A stretch of DNA of 64,000 nt from Paulinella micropora (lineage: Eukaryota; Cercozoa; Imbricatea; Euglyphida; Paulinellidae). Below the pieces are notes generated by a model. The model made no database searches, had not been told where the DNA came from, and worked only from the letters and a program-made list of their open reading frames with translations. The stretch spans positions 1 through 64,000 of the forward strand of contig WBZZ01000491.1 of NCBI GenBank assembly GCA_019918135.1. The letters run 5' to 3'. Below are positions 21,081-31,500 of this stretch, one piece after another (within the stretch, counting starts at the first letter, position 1; every line of letters starts with the position of its first letter). A program made the translations under genes and the position numbers.

Positions 21081-22366
21081 ATGCTGTTGTGCAGACTGGG
21101 CCAACACTTCCTCTATGTGAGAGCAAAGATGTGGGTAGACAGGCTACAGCCCCAAGGTAGCCTCATACCCGTTCACACATCACGATTACCAATGATAACT
21201 GATGCAAATATGAAGGCGAAACTAGCGATGGAGGCGAGGAGGCCAATGGCAGGCGTATCGCCTCGACCAGGCAAACAATTACGAACAGACTCAATGTCAA
21301 CGATCGCGGCGGGCGGCGAGAAAAAAGACAATAAGTGCACTCAAGTGCCACAAGTCAATATCACCGACATAGTAAACGCACCGATACCGCTGAATAATAA
21401 AAACGTTAGTGAGGGGAAACAAGAGGAGAAGAAGGAGAAAGAGATGAAAAGGAGGAGATGAAAGACTTGGAGACAAGACTCCACAATTTGGAACGCAAAG
21501 TTCTTGTTCTCGCAGCAAATATACACAGGCCCGATGCTTTGTGTAATACAGAACTTTATTGCGAAACTTTGAAAACCGTATTAAAAGTTGGTAATGATAC
21601 GATGGCGAATATTAATATTGTCGGCCGGAAGTTAAATCGATATCGGGATTGGATGGACGTAAATACGAAAAATTCGACGGGCACTTTGAAGGGAGCGAGT
21701 AGCCGGACGGTCATCACGGGCATCAGCACACTGACCTTTAAATTAAAATCCGCACGAGTATACCGCATGGACCTTTATGTCGTCCCCGGTTACCACGGAT
21801 CAATATTACTGTTGTATGACCAATTGGCTACGATGGGGGCTGTGATTGATTGCGCCGCACGGCGAGTGATATATGGAGTAAAAAGAGGAGAGGAGAGCGA
21901 TATTGATCCCTTTAACGCTACTGACTCTTATGAGGCTTATGAGCTGAGTCTAGCGACGGATCACAAAAACATTGCCATCGTGCATGAGGCACTTAAGGTG
22001 TATGTTCACCCCCATATCATAAGACCGGACGAGCTGTCCTGGACCGACAATTGGGAATCCCAAGTGTGCACTGTCACAGTTCCGACATGCCATTGGGACA
22101 AAAAGTCTATTGATGACTTAATCGAGAAGCGAAAGGAGGAGATAATATGTGTCGCACAAAGACGCCCGTCGTTGGCGAGATTCGCGGAAGGAGTAGGAGC
22201 AGATGTCCACATTAATAATGGATACTGTTTCCATGCGAAAGAAGGAGAAGAAAAAAGGGAGGCGTTTGTACCAAGGAGAACGGGGCAAATCCCGGATACT
22301 CCACCAGAAACTATTAAAAGTTTTATTACTGATTTCTGGGGTGACGAGCCCAAAGTGAAGAAATGA
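21081..22366 (+). pseudogene. Gypsy-like aspartic protease region (copy 2)
   Basis: Second copy of 5749-7034. The main frame is 21458-22366 (302 residues), with the DTM in place of DTG and ILLLYDQLATMGAVIDC. It differs from copy 1 at one residue (Thr to Asn in the C-terminal third). The degraded continuation and the 25-bp tandem duplication follow at about 22367-22660. Coding-like sequence then stops where the GC-rich block begins. Confidence 0.55.
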
Positions 22367-22675
22367 TTACGGATTTTATTTGAAAATAATAAGCCGTATA
22401 CTATTATCCTCCCATATAATGAGAAGGCGATATGGGCGCAGGAAATAAGGGACCGGCTTATTGATCATCCTATACCGGTACCCTCTCGCAAGCAACAGCT
22501 AGTGGTGGCTTGTCGTTCGGGAACTAGTGGTGGCTTGTCGTTCGGGAACTCGTGAGCAGAGCAGTGCATACAAGCGGAAGCTCAGAGACCTCGACAAGTT
22601 GAAATTGATACCGCAAGCATTCACATGCTTTGATGGTTTCTACACCCGGATTCTTTGCACTCCTTGTTGAATCTG

Positions 22676-22981
22676 TCAGAACATATGAACTCCAGTTGGC
22701 TTAAACAGTGCTTTTTTTTTGTCATCAGCTGGGCCGTTGTTGCTGGACGGTCCTATCTTATCCCATAAACCCCGAGCATAGATTGCGCTCCCGTTCGCTT
22801 TTGTCAGACATTCCTCAGCACTAGCCGGATCTACCCGTTTGAGATATTGAAGCGCCTTCAAATTTATCACTTCAAAATTGTGATTGTTTTTTACAGCTTG
22901 CTCCACGCACACAACCTCGCCTACCGGCACCTCTATGGCACTGTCTGTGCGTGCCGGGTCAACGGCGCGCTCCGAAGCCAT
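22676..22981 (-). CDS. Small protein of unknown function (copy 2)
   Basis: Identical frame to 7344-7649 (101 residues, MASERAVDPARTDSA start). It marks the left end of the GC-rich gene block and is divergent from the recombinase-like gene. Confidence 0.55.
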   Translation of the reverse strand: MASERAVDPARTDSAIEVPVGEVVCVEQAVKNNHNFEVINLKALQYLKRVDPASAEECLTKANGSAIYARGLWDKIGPSSNNGPADDKKKALFKPTGVHMF

Positions 22982-23359
22982 GACAACACTAAAAGAAAAA
23001 AGGCGAAGAGAATTTCCTTATTATATTGAAAAAAAAGAATGCTGTAAAATTTTCTTTCTCCAGCTACGGTAAAATGCCGGAGAAGGGGCCAAAGGGGCGG
23101 AGAGAGAAAAGACATTTTCTCTCTCTGCCCTTCCCCGGCCCGCCTTCATGTCTCCACATCTTCCCCCCCCCCCCGTCCGCAGAAGGCGCGAGGAAAGGGT
23201 GGGAAAGTCTGACGAATTATTCTTCTGATTACCAGACAAAAAAATCCACTCATTTTTTTATATCTCGCCACCACGCTTGTACATTTTCTGTTGTGTTGAA
23301 GGCACGTTTTTTTTTTTTTATCGAAAAGAAAGAAAAAAAAGACTAATCATCTTTTTTGT

Positions 23360-24813
23360 ATGATGGCGAGCGACCCGGTTGAGTTTGCGCGGTTCGTCCG
23401 GTTCGCGACTTCCAAGCCCTTCAATGCGGAGAGGTGGGGTCCGGTGCGCTCCGTCCGTTCGGCCGAGCGCTCCTGTGAGGCCGCGGGACATTTCCTGCGC
23501 TTTGCCCACAGACAAAGGTTGCAGCAACTGTTCTTTGAAACGGAGTCCGGCGTGTGGCGCACGAGATTGCGGCGCCTGTTGCGCAAATGGATCGAGCACC
23601 TGCAAACCAAATGTGGCACCGGGTGGGAGGGCTGCCACCTGGCCGCTTCCTACCTCAGGCCCATCGTCGTGTACGCCGCGCTGCCGCACCCAGGGCGCGC
23701 GGTCGACCTGCGTGCCGTTTGCCTGGCCATCTTCACGCCCGTCCTGCGGCCGCTGCGCTTGCTGTCCAGGGCCGAGGTAGCGTACCACCCGAAAGAACGA
23801 AACCTTCAGCTGACGTTCTGGGACCTCGTTGCGGCGCGGACCGTCGCGGGCGGCAGGTTCGTCACCCAGTACGGAACCCGCGCGCCCTGCGCCGAGCTCG
23901 TCAGGGCGCTGGCAGCGTCGGCCCAAGGGCACGCGCGCTACGAAGCGCTGCGCGACTTGGTGCTGCTGTGCTTTGCCTCCCTCAGCCCGCAGCCACGCGC
24001 CGAGATCGTGCGGCGCCTGCGGTTCGGCGCGTCGCTGCGCAGGTCGCGCTGCCGTTGGTGGCTCGACCTCAGCGACCCGCTCGAGCCGGCGAGCAGGCAC
24101 AAGACGTCGATCTACTACTACAAGCGCCACTAACGCCTGCCGCTCCCGCAGCAACAACTAGCCATCGCGTGGTGCCGCTGTTCGTGAGGGTGCTGGACGA
24201 GTGGCGCTGGTGGGGCACGGCGCTCGGCGCGTCGGACTTCGTGTTCTGCGAGCGCTTCCCGCTCGCCGCGGACCCGGCGCTGCCGCTGTTCAGTGATCTG
24301 CCCTTCTGCGCGCGGCTGCCGACCGACGAGACGCCGACGGTGCCTCCCGCGCGGCTGGACGCGTGGCTGGTGCGGGTGCTCACTGGACATTGCGGCGCGC
24401 GCGCGGCGGCGCTGCGTGCCTTCCATTTGCGCAAGCTGAACGAGACGTTCCTAGCACAGATGGTGGCCTCGCCCGAGCTCAGCGCGCGGCTGCCGTACGT
24501 GCTGAACACGCGGTCGATGCACGAGACGTTCGCCTGGTGCGAGCAGCACACGCTAGAGGTGGCCGAACGCCAGTACGTACAATTCCCGGTGTTCCGAGAG
24601 GCGCTGCGCAGCCGCGTTCGGGCGCTGGAGTTCGTGAGTCGTTCGTTCGGGTACGAGCACGGCCGGCTTACGCTGCAGCCGTGGCTCGCGCGCGAGTGGG
24701 CGCGCGCCGACCCTGATTTCACTAACTTACAGCCAGTCATGGCGAGCAGGCCGCACACACCTCCTCCCACAGTCCCGCGCGCCAAAAGGAGGCCCCGCCG
24801 GGCGTCCTGCTAA
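23360..24813 (+). pseudogene. Tyrosine recombinase (integrase)-like protein, one frameshift
   Basis: The first frame runs from 23360 to TAA at 24131 (257 codons). The second part is open in the next frame to 24813, and a one-base change near 24100-24135 separates them (about 480 residues if joined). Near residue 210 the sequence SLSPQPRAEIVRRLRF fits the first catalytic Arg box of tyrosine recombinases. A Lys-containing KTSIYYYK follows. After the shift comes VVPLFVRVLDEW, then FHLRKLNETF fits the H-x-x-R box, and a Tyr lies in ERQYVQF. The order and spacing fit the family, but the second His and the exact nucleophile are uncertain. Such enzymes mobilise phages, some fungal giant elements and some large animal viruses. 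It is the first gene of the block, the usual place for an integrase. Confidence 0.5.
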
Positions 24814-25100
24814 GAGTGAAACAGAGAAAGAAAGAGGGCAGGAGGAAACAAACGAATTGTTCCTGTCCCCTTCTTCGGGGGGGGGGAAGAGACGACGCGA
24901 AGAAAAAAGTCGGTGGTTTGTTTCCTCCGGCCCCCAAGGCGCGACCAACAAAACCCCCGCGCGGTTCTGGCACGTACTAGCTAGACACACAACAACAAAA
25001 AGAAAAGAGTTTGGCTTTTAAAAAAGGAAACTTTCTGTCTCAATTTTAATTAGTTTTTAAAAGGGGCCTTCTTCAACATGGTGTGTTTTTAGCTTTTTCT

Positions 25101-26444
25101 TCAGAGGCCAACCCACTCGTCGTCAACGTCCATATCGTAGTCCCGGGGTTGGGCACCTCCGCTGTCCACGGCGTCCTCTCTTACTGACTGGTACGGTAGA
25201 TCTCTTCTCTCCCTAATCAGGCGTTCCAGACTTCTGACCAGAGCCAGGCCCCGCGCGCAGTACGCCCCGGCCTGCATCCATTCGCCGCTCGTGCATGGTC
25301 GCGAAATTTCGATGTAGCGCCGCCAGTGCTCTTTTTTGTCCAACAGAAACCGCTCGAGGCTCATGCTTTGTCCGTCGAGCGTGATCTGTAACGCAGGAGG
25401 CGTCTGCGCCTCGAGCCCGAGATTGACGGGTTTACCCTTGTAAAAGATAGCGAAGAATCTCTTGTTGCGGCAACCGATCTTGTGACAGGGGTGTGCCAGA
25501 AAACTGGTTAACTGCGCGTTGAATTCGTTGTAGGCCGGGCCCTGCAGACGCTCCGGCCTGTAACGCCAGGAGTTCCAGAACAGCGAGCCCTCTCTGCAGC
25601 AAAGGTCAGTGTCTGCGAAAACGACCCCGGCCGCCGCCAGCTCCGCCAGCTGCACCGGGGAGAGGTCCTGGCCACGAAAGGACAGCGGGGGCCCGATAGG
25701 TCGTTGACCAGCGAACTCGACTTCGTAACCATGGGAATGTGAAATCAGCCTGGCTCCGGTGATGCGGACGTTCTCGGCCGCGCCGACGCCGGGCTGCACG
25801 CGCAGCCACACGTCGTCGGCTAGCAGTGCCTCGAGGTTCCCGCAGAGCTTGTGCCGTGCTGATTCGTGCAACGTTTCCTGGTGTTCGGCGTAGGCCTTTA
25901 GCAGCGACTCGTTCCAAACAGGGCCCGCAGTGCCCCAGGAACTCCAGAAGTTGTAGGCCACGGAGCAGCACAATTGCAGATCCTTCCACAGCCGCTTGGC
26001 GGGAAACTTCCTGATGGCGCGCAGCACGTCGCGCACGTGCGCCGGGTTGTCTTGGATCTGGTCCTCCAGGCGTACCGTCATTTCCCCGGCGGCCTCGGTC
26101 AGGGCTATCAGAAAACACTTCTGGTCCTTAACCGCTACACCCCAAGCCGTGTACTGCTGGTTCTTGTACTCAAAAGAAAACGTCGGCCCAAACTCGGCCA
26201 GCTGCAGCCCGCACTTGTGCTCCGCAGCACACCGCTGGCAACATTCCTGCTCAAACGTCCGTGCTTGGCCGGCCGCCGTGATTGTACGCATCGTGTGCCG
26301 GGTTTTTTCTCCGTGGCCGTCGCACCGCGGTGGCGACCGATGTTTGTGCTCTTGGTACGCGACCAGCAGCCGGGAGCTCCACGCCGGCACCTCCTCGCGC
26401 GGCTTAACCTCGATCGGGGACCATTTTTCGTAATCCTCTATCAT
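25101..26444 (-). CDS. Three-module Cys/Trp protein A
   Basis: A 447-residue protein, paralogous to its upstream neighbour. It has three similar modules of about 120-150 residues. Each begins with a Leu-x-x-Tyr/Phe-x-x-His helix (LLVAYQEHKH, LLKAYAEHQE, LTSFLAHPCHK) and has Cys pairs (CCQRC). It ends near a Trp motif (YNFWSSWG, LFWNSWRY, HWRRYIEIS) and the signature LWKDLQLCC. The paired Cys and His suggest metal binding. Its ATG overlaps the stop of the upstream gene as ATGA (26441-26444), so translation may depend on termination-reinitiation. The C-terminus is acidic (DYDMDVDDEW). No family recognised. It could be a nucleic-acid-binding regulator. Confidence 0.75.
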   Translation of the reverse strand: MIEDYEKWSPIEVKPREEVPAWSSRLLVAYQEHKHRSPPRCDGHGEKTRHTMRTITAAGQARTFEQECCQRCAAEHKCGLQLAEFGPTFSFEYKNQQYTAWGVAVKDQKCFLIALTEAAGEMTVRLEDQIQDNPAHVRDVLRAIRKFPAKRLWKDLQLCCSVAYNFWSSWGTAGPVWNESLLKAYAEHQETLHESARHKLCGNLEALLADDVWLRVQPGVGAAENVRITGARLISHSHGYEVEFAGQRPIGPPLSFRGQDLSPVQLAELAAAGVVFADTDLCCREGSLFWNSWRYRPERLQGPAYNEFNAQLTSFLAHPCHKIGCRNKRFFAIFYKGKPVNLGLEAQTPPALQITLDGQSMSLERFLLDKKEHWRRYIEISRPCTSGEWMQAGAYCARGLALVRSLERLIRERRDLPYQSVREDAVDSGGAQPRDYDMDVDDEWVGL

Positions 26445-27718
26445 GTAGCGACTGCCAATTGCAATTCCAATGGATGTTGTTGAGCTTTGTGCTGGCAGGA
26501 CTGGGCGTTGACCAGTGACTCGAATTCTTGGATTAGTTTTTGCGCGCGCGGACAGTACTTCAGGAAGCCCATCCAGTCGTTGCAGTCGTACGTGAGTGCG
26601 TGGTCAATGTACCTGGACCAGTAAAGGCCCCGATCAACGCTGCCCTCACCCTGCAGAAATTCATAGACGTCCACTGTGTCGTTGCCTAGCCTGATCTGCA
26701 GCGCCGCGCGCACGCCGTCCGGGCGGTAGGCCTTCAGCTCGAGCAAGCCCTGTTTCAGGCTCACAATCTCGTGCTTCTTACAGTGCTCGTTGCACCGTTC
26801 GGTGGGCTGGTGTGCCAGAAACTGGTCGAGGGCGGTCTCGAAGTCGTGCGGACAAGCGCCCAGTGGTCCTAGGTTCTTGGGCCAGGAGTCCCAGAACGCC
26901 AACCTGTTCGCACAGCATTTCTCGCGCTTGGATAGCTCCAGGGCGCCGAGGTCCGCGAGTTGTGAAGGCGTCAAGCTTGTGCAGGGCACCGTTGGTTCGC
27001 CCTCCTTGCACTCGAGCACGACCTCACTGTTTCGGACAGCAACACTGCAGGCGGTGTACGGCTTGTGGCCGGCGTCAATCAGACGATGACGCCTGAGTAG
27101 GTTGACGGGCAGACCGGCGCAGGCACGCGTGCGTGCATTCTTTTTTATCTTTTTGGCGGGGCTGGGCTGCTGGTCCTGCCCTAGCAAAGTACATTCGTGC
27201 CGCGAGTAGCCTGGTAACATCCTTGCGTCCCAGACGACGCCGCGCGCGCCCCAGCTGTTCCAGAAATGCAAGCCTTCCGTGCAATAGCCACCAAGGTCCC
27301 TCCACAAAGCTTGTCCCGGCCGAGCTTGCATCTGTTGAACAAAAGCGACAATGTGGGCCGGCTGGGATCGGCCGTCCAAAGAAACGAGCTGTGTGGAAGG
27401 CTCGACGTTTCCGTCGACCGTTTTGAAGACAACCCCACAACCGGTAGCCTGGACCCACGCATAGATAGCTTGGTACGGCGCGCCGCCGTTGACGGCGCTG
27501 AAGTCGACAATGAAGTCCACGGCGGAACTAGCAAAACGCTTCCTGCACCTGTCGTCGGCGGCGCAGCTCTTGCAGCAGGTTTTTGCTGTGGTCCTGATCT
27601 TTCCGGTTTTTTGGTCAAGCGTCTTGTACTGGCCTGGGCCCGTGCATTCTCTGTCAACCAGATGTTCATGTTCTCGGTACCTTTGCAAAAGCTCGGGGCT
27701 GAACGGCATAGTGGCCAT
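26441..27718 (-). CDS. Three-module Cys/Trp protein B
   Basis: A 425-residue paralogue of the 25101-26444 product with the same layout: LLQRYREHEH and CCKSCAADDRC, then LWRDLGGYC and LHFWNSWG (module 1); MLPGYSRHEC...CCANRLAFWDSW (module 2); LDQFLAHQ...CNEHCKKH...YWSRYIDH (module 3). The end is Gln/His-rich. Upstream is a Lys/CT-rich 27719-28530 spacer. Tandem head-to-tail paralogues with the same internal triplication suggest gene duplication after the modules had formed. Function unknown, with metal and nucleic-acid binding the likeliest guess. Confidence 0.75.
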   Translation of the reverse strand: MATMPFSPELLQRYREHEHLVDRECTGPGQYKTLDQKTGKIRTTAKTCCKSCAADDRCRKRFASSAVDFIVDFSAVNGGAPYQAIYAWVQATGCGVVFKTVDGNVEPSTQLVSLDGRSQPAHIVAFVQQMQARPGQALWRDLGGYCTEGLHFWNSWGARGVVWDARMLPGYSRHECTLLGQDQQPSPAKKIKKNARTRACAGLPVNLLRRHRLIDAGHKPYTACSVAVRNSEVVLECKEGEPTVPCTSLTPSQLADLGALELSKREKCCANRLAFWDSWPKNLGPLGACPHDFETALDQFLAHQPTERCNEHCKKHEIVSLKQGLLELKAYRPDGVRAALQIRLGNDTVDVYEFLQGEGSVDRGLYWSRYIDHALTYDCNDWMGFLKYCPRAQKLIQEFESLVNAQSCQHKAQQHPLELQLAVAT

Positions 27719-27724
27719 GCTCTA

Positions 27725-28530
27725 AAAAAAACAGCGAGGCAGACGCTTGGGAAAAAAAATCAGCAAGAAGGCAAAAAAGAAAAACCAAAGCGGAGGAGGG
27801 CGCTGCCACTCTTTTTCCTTCCTTTATTTTTTTACTGGAAAGCTTTCTTCTTTTTTTTAGTTCCGTGCTACAAGAGGTGGGAGGAGTTTTTTGGCTTCTT
27901 TTTCTTTTCTTTGCCTGCTAACTCCGTGGCCCTCCCCCTGTCTCTCTCTCTCTCTTGCAGTGCCCCGTCACGGCCCTTCCCCTCCCCTCCGTTTTTTTTG
28001 TTTGTTTTTTTTCTGGGTTGACTGGAACCGCCCTTGGCCCTCCCCCCTAAGGAAAGCGAAGTGATAAATTTAGTACGAGACTTTTTTGTTTGTTTGTTTA
28101 CAAGAGTTTTTGTTTAATCTTTACCTGAAGCTTTTTTTTTTTTAATAACACAAGCTATCCAGTACTTAACTTTGGTCTTAGATTAGCTTGCATTTTCACG
28201 GATGCTCTCCAGAAGTTAAAAAAAAAGAAAGCGAGGTATTACCAGCAAAACCTTTTTTCTTTTTTTAATTGCATGGCTTCCTTTAAGAAAGGAGAGAGGT
28301 ACGAAGGTTTTTTTTTCTGGGGATCTCACGATAATTCTTCGGTCCATCCCCATCTCCCCTCCCCTCCCCCCCCCCCCCCCCAACCCTCGCATTTTGTACG
28401 TCGTGAGCCTTCCTCCCCCCCCCCCCCCTCTTTCTCAGACCATACAGCCAGCGCCTGTCACCTCCCGCAAACGAAACGTTGACACCTGCGTCTTTTTTTT
28501 GCAACCCTTAGCCTTGACGACGAGAGGTCC
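27725..28530. other. Intergenic A/T- and C-tract region
   Basis: No gene supported. The region has CT-rich stretches, T runs, a 20-base C tract (about 28366-28382) and a second near 28415. The minus-strand stop of the surface protein lies at 28532. These tracts separate most genes in the block. Confidence 0.6.
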
Positions 28531-28531
28531 A

Positions 28532-31500
28532 TCAAGGCCGGAAGGATTCAAAAGTCACAGTGCTCAGCCAGAGCACTTTGCTAGTTCCAATGCTGCAGAC
28601 TAGTCTGTTCGGAGGATCAGAGGGTATATATTGTATCTCATTAGTAGCTAGCATTTTTAAATCGCAGACGCCACTGTCGCTCAGGATACCCTTGGTCCCA
28701 TCGGATCTGAGGCACCAAGACATATTCGCCGCCCAGTAGATGGGTTGAGGGAGGGCTCCGTACCCAACTACAAAGCCTGTGGAGCGATCGGCAGGGTAGT
28801 TGTAGCAATAGGCGATTGACAAATATTTCTGCCCCGAGCCCTCAACCACTGTTAAACAGTAATCTTTGTAATAAATATTACCACTTTCACAACTGAAACG
28901 TCTGATTGGGTTCATCGGACTGATCGATACGGAGGACGTGACCGATATCGTAGGTGACAGAGAAGCCGTAATCGACACCGAAGACGTCACGGACCGCGTG
29001 ATTGAAATGGTCGGCGTGACGGACGGCGTGATTGAAATAGTCGACGTGACGGACGGCGTGACTGATTTAGTTGGCGTCACGGACGGCGTGACCGAGATAG
29101 TTGGCGTCGCGGACGGCGTCGGGTTCTGCGTTAGCAAGTAAAGCGCGGTCCCGGCACTGCCGCATGGCAGCATCGCAATCTCTGCCGCGGTGCCGCCGAT
29201 GCCAGCGCAGACATTTGAGCTCGCCAGCTGGTACAGCGGGCCGCCAAACATGGCCGACACGTTGCGCGAGCCAGCGAGTGCTACCTGTACCAGCTCGAAC
29301 CACTCGCTCGAGCTATTAGCTGCTGTGGTCGTAACAGTTGTGCCGTTGCCGTACCACTTGTTGCTGCCAGCCCCGTAGTTGGCAAAGACGACTGAGTACC
29401 GCAGGCGGTCCGTGTCGGGCAGAAGTGTACACCACTGCGCCTGGCGGCTAGCGGCGTCCAGCCCGCCGCGCGGGTCTAGCGCGATAGACGCCAGCGTCGT
29501 GGCCACGCGGCCAGTAGGCCCAAGCCACAGCAGCTCCTCGCCGCTGGCCAGCAGCCGGGACACGACCAGGTTTACGTAGCCCTGCGTCGTCTCGTACGCT
29601 AGTGGCCGCGGCGTCACTGAGACGGACGGTGTGCGCGACGCCGTCACCGACACGGAAGCTGTTAACGAGTTGGTCGGCGAGGCGCTCACGTCGTAGGGCT
29701 GTACCGTGACTATGTCGCCGCTCGCCCCAGGCTGCAAGAACCTGTAGGACCCGTCAGTTCTCCTGGCGTACGGGTAGCCGGGGCTGCCACCGCAGCGCAG
29801 CACCCCAGTGCCGTCGATGAAGGTCCTCATGCTAAGGGGTGAGAGGCGCTCGTACAGCTCCAGGGCCAGCCATATTGGATTCCACACGTCGCACGTGCCC
29901 GTGGCCGGGACAACTTGGCACTGCAGGTAAAAGATGTTGTTAGCGCTCCAGAACAAGCCGTCGAAGCCACCGCTGATGAACTGGTAGGGGGCCTTGGTCT
30001 CGGAGCTGGCGGCAAGCGACGGGCAAGCCTTCATAAAAACCTCGGGCCGCGGCACCGTTCTGCTTGGGTCCGTCGACACCTTGAGGCAGGCGCTTAAGGA
30101 CGGCCAGCGGTACATAGCTGGCCAGATGACGGGCGGGGCAGCAGGCAGTGGGCTGGTCGTGGCTACGCATTGGATCGTGAATCGCTGCGCATTGGACGAG
30201 TTGCCAACCCACGTCAGGTCTCGTTGCAGCCACGAAAAAGAGCCCTCCGAGCAAAAGTCCAGACTGGTCGGGTTCCAGGATCGTGAATCGCTGCGCATTG
30301 GACGAGTTGCCAACCCACGTCAGGTCTCGTTGCAGCCACGAAAAAGAGCCCTCCGAGCAAAAGTCCAGACGCAGACGACCCTGATCCAACGTCAGGGGCC
30401 CTTTCCGCACTTCAAAGCCGCTGCAGACAGTACCGTACGGATTCGGGTTCAACCTGGAAATCGCAGCGTCTGTGCGGCTAGGGTAGTAGTGATCGCAGCC
30501 GTTGCAGGTTAGGCAGCGGTCGGCGTTGCCCCGGGTCGTCCAGCAGTCGGGAAAATCGACGACGAAATTCTCTACGTGGTACCAGATCTCGGTGGCGCCC
30601 GGCTGGGCCCCGCCCGCACATTCTTTGAAGCTCAAGCTGTCCTGGAACAGGCTTAGGCATTGGCCCAGCTCGTCCAGCATCACGAACGGCGGAGCCGGGC
30701 TGCGGCTCTGCGAGACGGTAGGGCTGCTGCTGCGGCTGGGCGTGAGGCTACGTGAAGAACTAAAGCTGGTGCTAACCGATGGCGTCGGGCTGATGCCCAG
30801 CGCGGTCAGCGTCACGAGGCACTCTTCGCCGCACAGCGTTGCCGGCACCCAGCCCACGCGAGGTTGCAGCACGTGGTCGAGCCCGCAGCCGGTGAGACGC
30901 AGCCAGAATGCGCCGGGCCGCACCTCCAGCGCGGTGACCTGCTGCAGCCCGTCGTAGCGGTCCAGCGGCGCAACTGTCAGCGAAAAGTTCTGGGCCAGCG
31001 CGGACGGCACAAAGTTGCAACCAACCGTCGAGGAGGCGGCCAGCGCATAGGCAAAGCGGCCGGAGCCGTAGGACGGCCACTGCATGCGGGAGTCGTACAG
31101 TGTGACCGCCATGTCTAGCTGATCGGACAACGTGCCGCAGTCGCCCCATGAGGCTGTTCCCGGGCGGAGACAGCTCCCGTCGCCACCGCGCACGATCACG
31201 GCCGGGGTCTGCGGCGACGGCGACGGCGAGCGCGAGCGCGAAGATGTAGGGGAGCCGGAGGAAGAAGCGCTGGTCGTGGCCGACAGGGTCAGGGACGCGG
31301 ACACGGACGGCGTGTCGGTCTGGAACAGGTACGGAATCGAGGTGGTAAGAGAAGCACGGCCAGTAAGCGACTCGCTGAAGGCCCACTGCTCGCCCGCAGA
31401 AGACGGAGCCCTGAGATAAAGGGTCTTGCTGTAGCAAGTGTTATAAATATCGCAGTCTTGGCAAAGGTTGTAGATCCGGCCGCTGCTCCAGAAATTCTGG

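Larger units (their letters stand above)
15328..23738. repeat. Large direct repeat, copy 2
   Basis: This is the second copy of 1-8408. It differs from copy 1 by short indels, mainly in homopolymers, and a handful of substitutions. Unlike copy 1, it continues on the right into the complete recombinase-like gene and the rest of the GC-rich block. Confidence 0.95.
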
